From: Citreicoccus inhibens
GTDB lineage: Bacteria > Myxococcota > Myxococcia > Myxococcales > Myxococcaceae
Length of the DNA stretch: 64,000 nt
Assembly (NCBI RefSeq): GCF_019039035.1
Contig: NZ_JAHNZT010000006.1
Location: 248,001 to 312,000, forward strand
Direction: 5' to 3'
Part shown: positions 17,264 through 26,456 of the stretch, one piece after another
How positions within the stretch are numbered: position 1 is the stretch's first letter
Layout: each line of letters opens with the position of its first letter
Program-made: the position numbers and the translations under genes
Notes under the pieces: generated by a model
What the model was told of the DNA's origin: nothing
What the model saw: the letters and a program-made list of their open reading frames with translations, nothing else
Database searches by the model: none

Positions 17264-17764
17264 ATGGAGGCGATGCCGGATGGTGGACACGCGCCTGCCC
17301 CGCGGCAGGGGTGGTGGGGACGACACTGGAAGTGGGTGATGGCCGTCATCCTCCTCGGCGCGCTCGGCGCGTGCGGATGCCTGGGCGCCATCTTCTTCGG
17401 CCTGGGCCTGGGCCCGCTCAAGGACAGCGCGGGGGCCTACGCGGAGGCGGTGGCCATCGCGCGAGACAACCCCCTCGTTCAGCAAGAGCTGGGGGCGCCC
17501 ATCCACCCGAGCTTTCCTCGCCACGCCTCCACGAGCACCCTCAATGGACACACGCGCACGGCCTTCACGCTGCCGCTCGACGGCGCGCGCGCCAACGGGA
17601 CGCTGCACGTGAAGGCCGACGAACAGGCTGGCCAGTGGGTCTTCCTCCAGCTCTACGTGGAGCTGGAGGACGGCCGCATCCTCGACCTGCGCCCGGACCA
17701 GGACGCCACTCCCGACACGGAGCCGGCGCCACTCCCGGGCCGCGGGCGCGACATCGAGCTGTAG
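17264..17764 (+). CDS. Coa1-like membrane-anchored protein (cytochrome oxidase assembly factor 1 family)
   Basis: A 166-residue protein. A positively charged, Trp-rich N-terminus is followed by one hydrophobic helix (about residues 24-50, AVILLGALGACGCLGAIFFG). The helix leads into a soluble domain beginning SAGAYAEAVAIARDNPLVQQELGAPI, the pattern of the Coa1/Tim21-like fold: an amphipathic helix, then three to four strands with FTLPLDGARANGTLHVKAD. Coa1 helps assemble cytochrome oxidase in mitochondria; in bacteria the role is unproven. The ATG at 17264 has a strong gggggag site upstream. No oxidase gene is in the window. It ends at a hairpin terminator facing etfA. Confidence 0.78.
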   Translation: MEAMPDGGHAPAPRQGWWGRHWKWVMAVILLGALGACGCLGAIFFGLGLGPLKDSAGAYAEAVAIARDNPLVQQELGAPIHPSFPRHASTSTLNGHTRTAFTLPLDGARANGTLHVKADEQAGQWVFLQLYVELEDGRILDLRPDQDATPDTEPAPLPGRGRDIEL

Positions 17765-17779
17765 CCCCAGAACGACACA

Positions 17780-17814
17780 GGGGCGGCGCGGAAGTGCCTC
17801 TCCGCGACCGCCCC
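17780..17814. terminator. Hairpin terminator between convergent Coa1-like and etfA genes
   Basis: The arms gggggcgg-type (17780-17792) and tccgcgaccgcccc (17801-17814) pair as 12 bp with one internal bulge and an 8-nt loop. The element lies between the convergent stop codons at 17764 and 17849 and probably serves both. Confidence 0.6.
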
Positions 17815-17848
17815 CGTCATGCGGCGTCACCCCAAGCGGCGCGCGCGA

Positions 17849-18814
17849 CTACTTGAGGCCGTGGATGGCCTGGCGCAGCGCGGGGAGCACCTTGAAGAGG
17901 TCCTCCACCAGCCCGTAGTCCGCCACCTGGAAGATGGGGGCCTCCGGGTCCTTGTTGATGGCCACGATGGTCTTCGAGCTCTTCATGCCCGCCAGATGCT
18001 GGATGGCGCCGCTGATGCCCGCCGCGATGTACAGCTGCGGAGCGACGACCTTGCCCGTCTGGCCGACCTGCAAGTCGTTGGGAACCCAGCCGGCGTCGCA
18101 CACCGCGCGCGAGGCACCGACGGCGGCGCCGAGTTCATCGGCCAGCGCCTCGATCTCCTTGAAGTCACCCTTGGTGCCGCGACCACCGGACACCACCACG
18201 CGCGCCTCGGTCAGCTCGGGGCGGGCGCTCTTCACTTCCTTGAAGTCGACGAACTTCGTCTTGGAGGCCTCGACCTTCGCGGCGAAGGTCTTCACCTCGG
18301 CGGCGCCCTGGCCCGTCGCGGCGGCAGGGAACTCCGTGGCGCGCACGGTGAACACCTTCACCGGCGTGGTGAGCTTCACCTCGGCGAAGACGTTGCCGGC
18401 CCACATGGGGCGCGTGAACGTGACGTCCGCGCCCGAGCCGTTGATGGCCATGACGTCGGTGGCCATGGCGGCCTTGAGGCGAGCGGCCACGCGCGGCATC
18501 AGGTCCTTGCCCTGCGCCGTGGAGGCCATGCCCACGTAGTCCGCCTTCAGCTCCTGCGCGAGCGCCGCGATGGCGGGCGCGTAGGTCTCGGCGAGGTAGT
18601 GCTCGAACTCGGGGGCGGCGGCGGTGTGGACCGCCTTGGCGCCGGTGCCCTTGAGCTCCTCGGCCAGCTTCGCGGGGTCCTTGGCGAGCAGCACCAGGTG
18701 CAGCTCCGCGCCGGCCTTGTCGGCCAGGGCCTTGCCCGCGGAGATGGCGTTGAGGGAGGCCTTGCGCAGGTTCCCGTCCGGCTGCTGCTCGGCGACGATG
18801 AGAACGATTGGCAT
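17849..18814 (-). CDS. etfA: Electron transfer flavoprotein alpha subunit
   Basis: Carries FAD and passes electrons from acyl-CoA dehydrogenases to the quinone pool. The 321-residue protein has an N-terminal alpha/beta domain ([17 protein letters not shown]). The conserved C-terminal FAD domain is clear: [23 protein letters not shown] spans the signature (read it from about residue 255), then [16 protein letters not shown]. The length is typical. It lies 55 bp downstream of etfB on the same strand, with acd further upstream, giving the order acd-etfB-etfA. Confidence 0.97.
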   Translation of the reverse strand: MPIVLIVAEQQPDGNLRKASLNAISAGKALADKAGAELHLVLLAKDPAKLAEELKGTGAKAVHTAAAPEFEHYLAETYAPAIAALAQELKADYVGMASTAQGKDLMPRVAARLKAAMATDVMAINGSGADVTFTRPMWAGNVFAEVKLTTPVKVFTVRATEFPAAATGQGAAEVKTFAAKVEASKTKFVDFKEVKSARPELTEARVVVSGGRGTKGDFKEIEALADELGAAVGASRAVCDAGWVPNDLQVGQTGKVVAPQLYIAAGISGAIQHLAGMKSSKTIVAINKDPEAPIFQVADYGLVEDLFKVLPALRQAIHGLK

Positions 18815-18869
18815 CTGTCTGACTCCAGTCTCTCGAAAGGGTGCGTGACGAAGGGAGCGCTCGCGCGAC

Positions 18870-19667
18870 TCAGACGACCTTCGCCTCGTTGTGAAGCTTC
18901 TCCACCAGCGTGGCCACGTCCGGCACCTTGATGCCCGCCTTGCGCGCGGGAGGGGCGGACATCTTCAGCACCTGGATGCGCGGCGTGACGTCCACGCCCA
19001 GCTTCTCCGGCGTCAGCTCCTCGATGGGCTTGCTCTTGGCCTTCATGATGCCCGGGAGGCTCGCGTAGCGCGGCTGGTTCAGGCGCAGGTCCGTGGTGAC
19101 GACGGCCGGCAGCTGCACCTCCAGCGTGGCCAACCCGTTGTCGACCTCGCGCACCACGCGCACGGCCTTGCCGTCCGCGGTCAGCGCCACCGCAGGCACC
19201 TTGTTCTTCTCCGCCTCGCTCTCCAGCGACTCGACCTTGGAGGCGAACGTGGCCTGGCCCCAGCCCAGGAACTCGGCCAGGTACTGGCCCACCTGGTTCT
19301 GGTCATCGTCGATGGACTGCTTGCCCAGCACGACGAGGTCCGGCTTCTCCTTCTCCACCACCTTCTGGAGCAGCGCCGCGATGCCGAGCTGATCCAACGC
19401 GCCCGCGTGGTTCACCCACACCGCCCGGGTGGCGCCCATGGCCAGCGCGTGCCGCAGCTGCTCCTGCACGTCCTTGGTCCCGATGGAGACCACCACGACC
19501 TCGCCGCCGTGCTTCGCCGCGAGCCGGAGTCCTTCCTCGACCCCGATTTCGTCGAAGGGGTTGATCTTGTACTTCAACCCCTCCTGGACGATGCCCGACC
19601 CGTCCGGCTTGACCTTGATCTTCGACTCGGGATCTTCCACGCGCTTGGCGGTGACGAGAATCTTCAC
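18870..19667 (-). CDS. etfB: Electron transfer flavoprotein beta subunit
   Basis: Partner of EtfA; binds AMP and docks on the dehydrogenase. It has 265 residues beginning VKILVTAKRVEDPESK, the family's usual N-terminus. It continues with INPFDEIGVEEGLRL, the adenine-nucleotide segment VLGKQSIDDDQNQVGQ, and the recognition-loop region NQPRYASLPGIMKAK with the short lysine-rich run after it. The start is GTG at 19667, with an aaggag site 8-13 bases upstream; the frame extends further upstream only as non-homologous residues. Upstream (156 bp) lies acd. Confidence 0.97.
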   Translation of the reverse strand: MKILVTAKRVEDPESKIKVKPDGSGIVQEGLKYKINPFDEIGVEEGLRLAAKHGGEVVVVSIGTKDVQEQLRHALAMGATRAVWVNHAGALDQLGIAALLQKVVEKEKPDLVVLGKQSIDDDQNQVGQYLAEFLGWGQATFASKVESLESEAEKNKVPAVALTADGKAVRVVREVDNGLATLEVQLPAVVTTDLRLNQPRYASLPGIMKAKSKPIEELTPEKLGVDVTPRIQVLKMSAPPARKAGIKVPDVATLVEKLHNEAKVV

Positions 19668-19823
19668 GGCGTTGCTTCTCCTTGCGAGGAGCGACTGGAA
19701 AGTGCGGCGGGCCAACAACACCCTGCGCGGTGACTTGACGCACCGCGCGACCGGGCAGGATTAATAGGCATTCGCGTGACGCGGCGGCAACGGGAAACGG
19801 CCGCCGGCCACAGTTTTGCTGTG

Positions 19824-20960
19824 CTACTTGAACAGTTCCTTCGCGATGACCAGCCGCTGGACCTGGCTGGTCCCCTCGTAGACCTGGATGAGCTTCGCGT
19901 CGCGCATCAGCTTCTCCACCGGGTACTCCTTCATGTACCCGTAGCCACCGTAGACCTGCACCGCGTCCGTGGTGACCTTCATGGCCATGTCCGCCGCGAA
20001 GCACTTCGCGTAGCTGGACTGGAGCGTGTTGCGCTGGCCCTGGTCCAACACCCAGGCGCTCTCGTAGGTGAGCAAGCGCGCGCCGTGGGTGTTCATGGCC
20101 ATGTCCGCCAGCATGAACTGCACGCCCTGGTGCTCGCGGATGGGCTTGCCGAAGGTCTGCCGCTGGGCGGAGTAGTCCAGCGAGTGCTCGAGCGCGGCGC
20201 GGGCGATGCCCACGGAGATGCTCGCGGTGAGCGGGCGGCTGTTGTCCAGCGTGGCCATGGCCACGAGGAAGCCCTGGCCCTCCTCGCCGATGCGGTTGGC
20301 GACCGGCACCCGCACCTCGTCGAACGTGACGGTGGTGGTGTTGCTGGCGCGCTGGCCCATCTTGTTCTCGTGCTTGCCGGTGGTCAGGCCCTGCGGACGG
20401 CCCTCCACCACGAAGCAGGTGATGCCCTTGTGCTTCTTCGCCTTGTCCACCGTGGCGAAGACGGTGAACTGGTCGGCGTAGCCGCCGTTGGTGATGAAGC
20501 ACTTGGAGCCGTTGAGCACGTAGTGGTCGCCCTCACGACGGGCGGTGGTGCTCATGGCGGCGACGTCCGAGCCCGCGCCCGGCTCGGTGAGGCAGAAGGA
20601 GGAGAACTTCACCTTCTGCGTGAAGGGCGTCAGCAGGCGCTTCTTCTGGTCATCCGTGCCGTGCAGGATGATGGGCAGGTTGGCCAGGTCATTGGCGATG
20701 AGCGACGTGGCCACGCCCGCGCAGCCCCACGCCAGCTCCTCGCACACCATCACCTGCTCGAGGTGCGACAGGCCCAGGCCGCCGTACTCGGACGGGATGG
20801 CCATGTTGATGAGCCCCAGCTCGAACGCCGCGGACAGCAGGTCCTTGGGGAACTCCGACGTCTCGTCGTAGTGCGCGGCCTTGGGGCGGACCACTTCGCG
20901 GGCGTACTTGCGCGCCGCGTCCTGCAATGCGCGCTGCGATTCGGTGAGCTGGAAGTCCAT
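19824..20960 (-). CDS. Acyl-CoA dehydrogenase (short/medium-chain type)
   Basis: Introduces the alpha-beta double bond into acyl-CoA and passes electrons to ETF. It has 378 residues, the normal length. Visible motifs are the helical N-terminal domain (MDFQLTESQRALQD), CLTEPGAGSDVAAM (FAD/substrate loop), GSKCFITNGG, QTFGKPIREHQGVQF, and the C-terminal YGGYGYMKEYPVEKLMRDAK followed by VYEGTSQVQ with the likely catalytic Glu. The chain-length preference cannot be fixed. A gaggag site precedes the ATG, and an 18-bp palindrome lies just upstream. It is first in the acd-etfB-etfA set. Confidence 0.96.
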   Translation of the reverse strand: MDFQLTESQRALQDAARKYAREVVRPKAAHYDETSEFPKDLLSAAFELGLINMAIPSEYGGLGLSHLEQVMVCEELAWGCAGVATSLIANDLANLPIILHGTDDQKKRLLTPFTQKVKFSSFCLTEPGAGSDVAAMSTTARREGDHYVLNGSKCFITNGGYADQFTVFATVDKAKKHKGITCFVVEGRPQGLTTGKHENKMGQRASNTTTVTFDEVRVPVANRIGEEGQGFLVAMATLDNSRPLTASISVGIARAALEHSLDYSAQRQTFGKPIREHQGVQFMLADMAMNTHGARLLTYESAWVLDQGQRNTLQSSYAKCFAADMAMKVTTDAVQVYGGYGYMKEYPVEKLMRDAKLIQVYEGTSQVQRLVIAKELFK

Positions 20961-20972
20961 GCGGCTCCTCGG

Positions 20973-20990
20973 GTTGATTCAGTAGTCAAC
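20973..20990. promoter_or_regulatory. Candidate operator upstream of acyl-CoA dehydrogenase gene
   Basis: An imperfect palindrome, gttga-ttcagtag-tcaac, lies 12-30 bases upstream of the acd start codon in an unusually AT-rich patch of this GC-rich DNA. Short gttga/tcaac half-sites are the kind bound by TetR- or GntR-type regulators of fatty-acid degradation. The regulator is not in the window; the assignment rests on symmetry and position only. Confidence 0.35.
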
Positions 20991-21028
20991 AATTACCCTT
21001 GGAGCCGCCGGACCGCCAGTCCTACGTA

Positions 21029-21682
21029 CTAGCCCTTCGTCTTGGGGACCTTCTCCCAGTCCGCCAGGAACTTCTTGATGCCCGCATCGGTCAGCGGGTG
21101 GTTGGCCAGCTGGGTGATGACGCTGTAGGGAAGCGTGGCCACGTGCGCCCCCATGCGAGCGGACTGGAGCACGTGCACCGGGTTGCGCACGCTGGCGACC
21201 AGCACCTGGGTGTCGAAGTCGTAGTTCTGGAAGATTTCCAGGATGTGGGCGATGAGCTCCATGCCGTCCTGGGAGATGTCATCCAGGCGTCCCACGAAAG
21301 GCGACACGTAGGTGGCGCCGGCCTTGGCGCACAAGAGGGCCTGGTTGGCGGAGAAGCAGAGGGTGACGTTGGTGCGGATGCCCTCGGCGGTGAGCGCCTT
21401 GACGGCCTTCATGCCCTCGACGCCCATGGGAATCTTCACGACGACGTTGTCGTGAATCTTCGCCAGGCCGCGGCCTTCCTTGATGAGCTCGGGCGCCTCG
21501 AGCGAGACACACTCGGCGCTGATGGGGCCGTCCACGATGGTGCAGATTTCGCGGATGGTCTCGTCCAGGCTCCGGCCCACCTTGGCCAGGAGCGACGGGT
21601 TGGTGGTGACGCCATCCACGCAGCCCATCTCGTGGGCCTTGCGGATCTCCCCGACGTCGGCGCTGTCGATGAAGAACTTCAT
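21029..21682 (-). CDS. tal: Transaldolase / fructose-6-phosphate aldolase-like protein
   Basis: A 217-residue class I aldolase of the small transaldolase family, which transfers dihydroxyacetone units in the pentose phosphate pathway. Motifs are [44 protein letters not shown] (Schiff-base Lys), [19 protein letters not shown] and [12 protein letters not shown]. Length and motifs fit the microbial transaldolase/FSA subgroup rather than the 315-residue TalB type. The ATG at 21682 has a gggga site; the frame upstream is unrelated. It is divergent from kdsD. Confidence 0.94.
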   Translation of the reverse strand: MKFFIDSADVGEIRKAHEMGCVDGVTTNPSLLAKVGRSLDETIREICTIVDGPISAECVSLEAPELIKEGRGLAKIHDNVVVKIPMGVEGMKAVKALTAEGIRTNVTLCFSANQALLCAKAGATYVSPFVGRLDDISQDGMELIAHILEIFQNYDFDTQVLVASVRNPVHVLQSARMGAHVATLPYSVITQLANHPLTDAGIKKFLADWEKVPKTKG

Positions 21683-21830
21683 CTCGTCCCCTTTGGGATT
21701 GAACCTGCAGGTAGAGGGTGGGTGCGGCCAGTCGCAGGCAGCCGGCCGTGCAGGCCCGTAACCGATGCCCCCCCATGCGTCAAGGGTGGCCAGGGCCCCG
21801 GGCCCGGGGATAAAGGTAGCGCCCGTCGCC

Positions 21831-22901
21831 ATGGCCCGCTCCCCTCGCTCCCCTGCCAAGAAGCCCCGCTTGCGGGCCCTCCCCGGCCGCTCCGCCCCCA
21901 CCTCGCCGCCCGTCATGGACGAGGACGAGGACGCCGCCGCCACGCTCGCCTACGCGCGCGGCGTGCTGGAGGCGGAAGCCCACGCCATCCTCGGCGTCAC
22001 CGAACGCCTGGGCCCGTCCTTCCTGCGCGCGCTGAAGCTGGTGCGCGAGTGCACGGGCCAGGTCGTCGTGACGGGCATGGGCAAGGCGGGGCTCATCGGA
22101 CAGAAGCTGTCCTCGACGCTCGCGTCCACGGGCGTGCGCTCCGTCTTCCTGCACCCCGCCGAGGCCGTGCACGGCGACCTGGGCCGCGTGGGCCGGGGCG
22201 ACGTCATCCTCGCGATGTCCAACAGCGGCGCGACGGAAGAGCTGGTGCGCCTGCTGCCGTCCTTCAAGCGCATGGGCGTGCCCGTGGTGGCGCTCACCGG
22301 CGACGCGGAGAGCGCGCTCGCGCGGGGCTCGGACGTGGTGTTGGACATCGGGCGGATTGAGGAGGCGTGCCCCATGGGGCTCGTGCCCACCGCCTCCACC
22401 GCCGCGCTGCACGCGGTGGGCGACGCGCTGGCCATGACGCTGTTGCGCTCGCGGCCGTTCGGCACGGACGACTACGCGCTCCTGCACCCGGGCGGCAAGC
22501 TGGGGCGCTCGGTGCTGCGCGTGTTCGAGCTGATGCGCTCGGGGCCCTCCAACCCCGTGGTGCGCGACACCGCGCGCCTGTCCGAGACCGTGGTGGTGAT
22601 GACCAACACGCCGGGCCGGCCGGGCGCCGCCTGCGTGGTGGACGCGGCCGGGCTGCTGGTGGGCATCTTCACGGATGGAGACCTGCGCCGGCTGGTGGAG
22701 CGCGGCCACACCGACTTCGACGTGCCGGTGCGCGCCGTCATGGGCAAGCGCCCTCGGTGCGTGACGCCGGACACGCTGGTGCTCGCCGCGACGGCGCAGA
22801 TGCGGGAGCTGCGCGTGGATCAGCTCCCGGTGGTGGACGTAGAGGGCCGCGCGGTGGGCCTGCTCGACGTGCAGGACCTCCTGGCCTCCAAGTTCGTCTG
22901 A
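21831..22901 (+). CDS. kdsD: D-arabinose 5-phosphate isomerase (KpsF/GutQ/KdsD family)
   Basis: Converts ribulose 5-phosphate to arabinose 5-phosphate, the first committed step toward KDO for lipopolysaccharide. The 356-residue form has a basic N-terminal extension (about 28 residues, [11 protein letters not shown]). The SIS domain follows ([23 protein letters not shown], then [16 protein letters not shown] and [11 protein letters not shown]). Two CBS domains make up the last third ([31 protein letters not shown]). The acidic ATG at 21915 is an alternative start nearer the usual length. It sits divergent from transaldolase, which works on the same pentose phosphate pool. Confidence 0.94.
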   Translation: MARSPRSPAKKPRLRALPGRSAPTSPPVMDEDEDAAATLAYARGVLEAEAHAILGVTERLGPSFLRALKLVRECTGQVVVTGMGKAGLIGQKLSSTLASTGVRSVFLHPAEAVHGDLGRVGRGDVILAMSNSGATEELVRLLPSFKRMGVPVVALTGDAESALARGSDVVLDIGRIEEACPMGLVPTASTAALHAVGDALAMTLLRSRPFGTDDYALLHPGGKLGRSVLRVFELMRSGPSNPVVRDTARLSETVVVMTNTPGRPGAACVVDAAGLLVGIFTDGDLRRLVERGHTDFDVPVRAVMGKRPRCVTPDTLVLAATAQMRELRVDQLPVVDVEGRAVGLLDVQDLLASKFV

Positions 22902-22931
22902 GGAGGGTTCGTCTGAAGTCCCGCGCGGGGC

Positions 22932-24350
22932 CTACTGGGCCAGCTTGGCCTGGAGGCCCGCCTTGCCCGAGTACTCGGGCGCGTCCTGGGCCAGCTTCTC
23001 CCAGAGGGCCTTGGCGCCCTTGGCGTCGCCCTTGGACTTGAGCGTGTCGCCCAGCGCCTCCACCGCGGCGGCGTCCGCCTGCACCGCCACGCCCCAGATG
23101 CGCGTGGCCATGGGACGCCCCAGGCCCACGAGCGCCCAGGCCATGCCCGCCTTGGCGCGCCCGTTCTGCGGCTGGAAGGGCACCACGCGCGTGTAGTTGG
23201 CCAGGGCCTCCTGGTAGCGGCCGTGGGCAAGGTGCTCCTCGCCCTCCTCCACCAGCTTCGCCAACCCCTGGTCCATCTCCGGCGTGTGCTCGGTGTTCTG
23301 CACCGCCTCCACCATCTCCGGGGTGAGGGCGCGCGGGCCATCGGCCTCGGCGGGATTGCCCCGGGCCGGCATGGCGGCCACTGCCTGGGACAGCCGGATG
23401 CGGCGGTCCGCGGCGCGCGTCTCCAGATACTTCTGACGCCCACCGGCCTTCACGGTGTCCCTGGCCGTCTGGCTGAGCTGCTTGGCCATGGGCGCGCGCG
23501 GCGAGTTGGGGCGCGTGTTCACCAGCGTGTCGAAGCCCTCGGCCGCCTTCTTCAGCGCGGACAGGTCCTCCCCTTGGGTCTCGAACAGGACGGATGAGCG
23601 CGCGAAGAGCGCCTCTTCCTGACCGGGCTCCAGCTCCAACACGCGGGTGTAGACCGCGAGCGCGCCCGCCGCGTTGCCGGTGAGGTAGAGCGAGTTGCCG
23701 CGCATCACCTCCACGTCCAGCACCGGGGTCAGCGCCGCGCGCGCACACGCCGCCGCGCCCGCCGTGTCGCCCTTCGTCACGCGCTCCTGAGCCACCGTGG
23801 CCATGGCCTCCAGCGCCATGCCGGGCGTGAAGCCGCAGTTCGCCGCCTCCGCGGTGGGCACGGGCGCCTTGCCCAGCTTCTTGCGCGCGGCGAGGAACAC
23901 GTCGCGCACCGGCTGCGCGCGGCCCTCGGCCTGCTGCAGGTAGGTGATGGCGTCCGTGTGCCGGCCGTTCAGGTAGTAGAGCCGCCCCAGCGACGAGGCG
24001 ATTTCAAACGTCTTCTCGCGCTCGCGCAGGCCCTGGGTCGAGTCGAGCTGCTTGAGCAGTTCGTCCGCGGACGGGGGCGCCCGGCCCGGCTCGGCCACCG
24101 CCGGATGACCCACGGGCAGCGGCCCGGTGGGCGCGGCCGGCGCCATGCCCGAGGCGCCCAGCGTGGGATGTCCGGGAGGCAGCGCGCCCGCGGGGGTCGC
24201 GGACGCCGTGCCCGGCGCGGGGTGCCCGGCGGGCATCGCGGCCGTGGGCGAGGCCTGCGTCCCCGGGGGGATGACCGGGTGGCCAGGAGGAAGGGGCGAG
24301 GGCTCGGCGGCGAGCAGCGCCGCGGCGGCCAGGGCGAGGGGGAGGCTCAT
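22932..24350 (-). CDS. Secreted TPR protein with Pro-Gly-His-Pro repeats
   Basis: A 472-residue exported protein with a short signal peptide (MSLPLALAAAALLAAEP). Residues about 18-90 carry four copies of a (L/M)PxGHP motif in a Pro/Ala/Thr-rich stretch. The rest is helical, with tetratricopeptide-like units such as LGRLYYLNGRHTDAITYLQQA, NAAGALAVYTRVLELEPGQ and GRYQEALANYTRVVPFQP. It is last in the long lysA/dap operon, and its ATG overlaps the folK stop codon (atga). TPR units suggest a scaffold role in the envelope; the function of the GHP repeats is unknown. The His-containing repeats could bind metal. Confidence 0.85.
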   Translation of the reverse strand: MSLPLALAAAALLAAEPSPLPPGHPVIPPGTQASPTAAMPAGHPAPGTASATPAGALPPGHPTLGASGMAPAAPTGPLPVGHPAVAEPGRAPPSADELLKQLDSTQGLREREKTFEIASSLGRLYYLNGRHTDAITYLQQAEGRAQPVRDVFLAARKKLGKAPVPTAEAANCGFTPGMALEAMATVAQERVTKGDTAGAAACARAALTPVLDVEVMRGNSLYLTGNAAGALAVYTRVLELEPGQEEALFARSSVLFETQGEDLSALKKAAEGFDTLVNTRPNSPRAPMAKQLSQTARDTVKAGGRQKYLETRAADRRIRLSQAVAAMPARGNPAEADGPRALTPEMVEAVQNTEHTPEMDQGLAKLVEEGEEHLAHGRYQEALANYTRVVPFQPQNGRAKAGMAWALVGLGRPMATRIWGVAVQADAAAVEALGDTLKSKGDAKGAKALWEKLAQDAPEYSGKAGLQAKLAQ

Positions 24351-24883
24351 GAGTCGTTCACCGGGAGGCGGGCAGTGCTCGCGTCGGGCCACCAGCGGGC
24401 CTCGCGCTTGTGGACATCCTGCGGGGCGAGCTTCCCCAGGAGTTCCTTCACGGACATCCCCAACACGGGATGCTTCACCTCGGGGGCGAGCTGCGCGAGC
24501 GGCTCCAGCGCGAAGCGGCGCTTGTGCAGCTCCAGGTGCGGCACCTGGAGATTCGGGTCCGCGACCACCTGCTCGTCCCACAAGAGGATGTCCAGGTCGA
24601 TGGGCCGGGGAGACCAGCGGGGCCCTCCCCGACGGCGTCCCAGGTCTTCCTCAATCTGCTGGAGGATGCACAGCAGGCGCTGCGGTGCCACCCCGCACTC
24701 CAGGGCCACCACCGCGTTGAGGAAGCGAGGCTGCTCGGGCCCCACGGGCGCGCTGTCGAACAACGACGAGCACGCCAGCACGGCCACGGCATCAATGCGA
24801 GACATGGCGTAGAGGGCGGCGACGAGTTGGGCCTCGCGGTCCCCCTCGTTGGACCCCAGGCCGACGTAGACGGTAGCGCTCAC
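24347..24883 (-). CDS. folK: 2-amino-4-hydroxy-6-hydroxymethyldihydropteridine diphosphokinase
   Basis: Adds pyrophosphate to 6-hydroxymethyldihydropterin in folate synthesis. It has 178 residues with the HPPK landmarks VYVGLGSNEGDREAQL, SSLFDSAPVGPEQPRFLNAV, and RWSPRPIDLDILLWDE, which holds the two Mg-binding aspartates. HLELHKRRFALEPL then completes the active-site loop. The start is a GTG overlapping the FAH-family stop (gtga). A C-terminal tail of about 25 residues extends past the usual end. folA and thyA lie about 14 kb away. Confidence 0.96.
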   Translation of the reverse strand: MSATVYVGLGSNEGDREAQLVAALYAMSRIDAVAVLACSSLFDSAPVGPEQPRFLNAVVALECGVAPQRLLCILQQIEEDLGRRRGGPRWSPRPIDLDILLWDEQVVADPNLQVPHLELHKRRFALEPLAQLAPEVKHPVLGMSVKELLGKLAPQDVHKREARWWPDASTARLPVNDS

Positions 24884-25647
24884 GGCTCCATCTCAACCGG
24901 ATTCACCAGGGTCCCGATTCCCTCCACCTCCACCTCCACCGTGTCCCCGGCCTCCAGCTTCCCCACGCCCGAGGGCGTCCCCGTGCTCACCAGGTCGCCG
25001 GGCAGCAGCGTCATCACGTGCGAGATGAAGGACACCAGGCGGGCGGCGTTGAACACCATGTCCGAGGTCCGGCTGTCCTGCCGCACCTGCCCGTTGACGC
25101 GGGCCTGGATGCGCAGGTCCCCGGACGCCAGCCCCGTCACGGCCCACGGGCCCGCGCAGGCGAAGGTGTCGTAGCCCTTGGCGCGCGTGTGTTGAGTCTC
25201 GCGCTTCTGGATGTCGCGCGCCGTCACGTCGTTGAAACAGGTCAGGCCCCAGATGGCGCGCGCGGCGGTGGCCTCGTCCGCGTTCTTCAGCCGCTCGCCA
25301 ATGAGCAGCGCCAGTTCGGCTTCGTAGTGCACTTCCTGGCTCGCGCGGGGAATGCGGATGGGCGAGCCATGGCCGTTCAAGGCCGTAGACGGCTTGGTGA
25401 AGATGAGCGGCTCGGAGGGGATGGGCTTGCCCATCTCCTCCGCGTGCTTGCGGTAGTTCTGCCCGATGCAGACCACCTTGGACGCATCCGAGGGCACCAG
25501 CAGGGTCAGCCCCCCCAGCAAGCGGCGGATGCCCGTCTCCTTGCCTCCCGCCCAGGGCGCCGCGGTGAGGACCACCACCTCGTTGCCCTCGACCCGGCCG
25601 TGGTGCGCGCGGCCCTCGTGAAGGAAGCGGCAGTAACGCGCGGTCAT
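24880..25647 (-). CDS. Fumarylacetoacetate hydrolase family protein
   Basis: A 255-residue member of the FAH superfamily, which cleaves or decarboxylates oxo-acids with a metal bound by Glu-Glu-Asp. The ligands are visible in EVHYEAELALLIG and FNDVTARDIQ. GQNYRKHAEEMG precedes them, and LVSTGTPSGVG marks the C-terminal signature. The exact substrate (acylpyruvate, oxaloacetate or catechol-derived acids) is not determined by sequence. Its ATG overlaps the dapB stop (atga) and its stop overlaps the folK start, so translation is coupled. No obvious metabolic link to lysine is known; it may deal with a damaged keto-acid metabolite. Confidence 0.92.
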   Translation of the reverse strand: MTARYCRFLHEGRAHHGRVEGNEVVVLTAAPWAGGKETGIRRLLGGLTLLVPSDASKVVCIGQNYRKHAEEMGKPIPSEPLIFTKPSTALNGHGSPIRIPRASQEVHYEAELALLIGERLKNADEATAARAIWGLTCFNDVTARDIQKRETQHTRAKGYDTFACAGPWAVTGLASGDLRIQARVNGQVRQDSRTSDMVFNAARLVSFISHVMTLLPGDLVSTGTPSGVGKLEAGDTVEVEVEGIGTLVNPVEMEP

Positions 25648-26438
25648 TTCGTCCCCTGGAGGCCGAGCACGTCGGCCATGTCGTAGAGCCCGGGCGCGCG
25701 CTTCGCCACCCACCGCGCGGCGCGCAGCGCGCCCAGCCCGAATTGGTCTCGATTCGTGGCCCGGTGGGTGAGCTCGATGCGCTCGCCCTCGCCGAAGAAA
25801 TACACCGTATGCTCGCCCACCACGTCGCCGCCGCGCAGGGTCTGCACGCCAATCTCACCCGGCGGGCGCGCGCCCACCTGGCCCTGCCGCGCGAAGGTGA
25901 AGTCGTCGCTCGAACGCCCGAGCGCCTCGGCCAGCACCTCCGCCAACCGCAGCGCCGTGCCGCTGGGCGCGTCCTTCTTCATGCGGTGGTGGGCCTCCAA
26001 CACCTCCACGTCGAAGCTCGGGCCCAGCACGCGCGCCAGCTCGGCGGCCACGCGGAAGACGAGGTTCACGCCCACCGACGTGTTGGGCGCCGCGACGAGG
26101 GGGACCTTCGCCGCGCTCGCGCGCAGCGCCTCGGTCGTCTCCGGAGTGAAGCCCGTGGAGCCCACCACCATCGCCACGCCGCGCTCGGCGCACGCGCGCG
26201 CATGGGCCACGCTCAGCTCCGCGCTGGTGAAGTCCACCACCACGTCCGCGGGCGCCGCGTCCAGCGCGCGCCCCAGGTCCTCCTCCACGCACGCAAGGCC
26301 CGTGGAGGCCCGAGCCTCCGCCGCGCGCCCCGGCCGCACCGTGGCCCCCACCACTTGCAGGTCCGCCGCGGCGCGCCCAAGCCGCAGGAGCGTGCCGCCC
26401 ATGCGGCCGGTGATGCCGGTGATGACGATGCGAGTCAT
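25644..26438 (-). CDS. dapB: 4-hydroxy-tetrahydrodipicolinate reductase
   Basis: NAD(P)H-dependent second step of the diaminopimelate/lysine branch. The 264 residues start MTRIVITGITGRMGGTLLRL (nucleotide-binding loop) and include the catalytic/substrate motif EAHHRMKKDAPSGTA. VFRVAAELAR and the late RATNRDQFGLGALRAARW also match the family. It follows dapA by 18 bp and is followed by the FAH gene with a 4-bp overlap. DAP feeds both lysine and peptidoglycan. Confidence 0.97.
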   Translation of the reverse strand: MTRIVITGITGRMGGTLLRLGRAAADLQVVGATVRPGRAAEARASTGLACVEEDLGRALDAAPADVVVDFTSAELSVAHARACAERGVAMVVGSTGFTPETTEALRASAAKVPLVAAPNTSVGVNLVFRVAAELARVLGPSFDVEVLEAHHRMKKDAPSGTALRLAEVLAEALGRSSDDFTFARQGQVGARPPGEIGVQTLRGGDVVGEHTVYFFGEGERIELTHRATNRDQFGLGALRAARWVAKRAPGLYDMADVLGLQGTK

Positions 26439-26456
26439 GCGCGCCCTCGGGACGGC

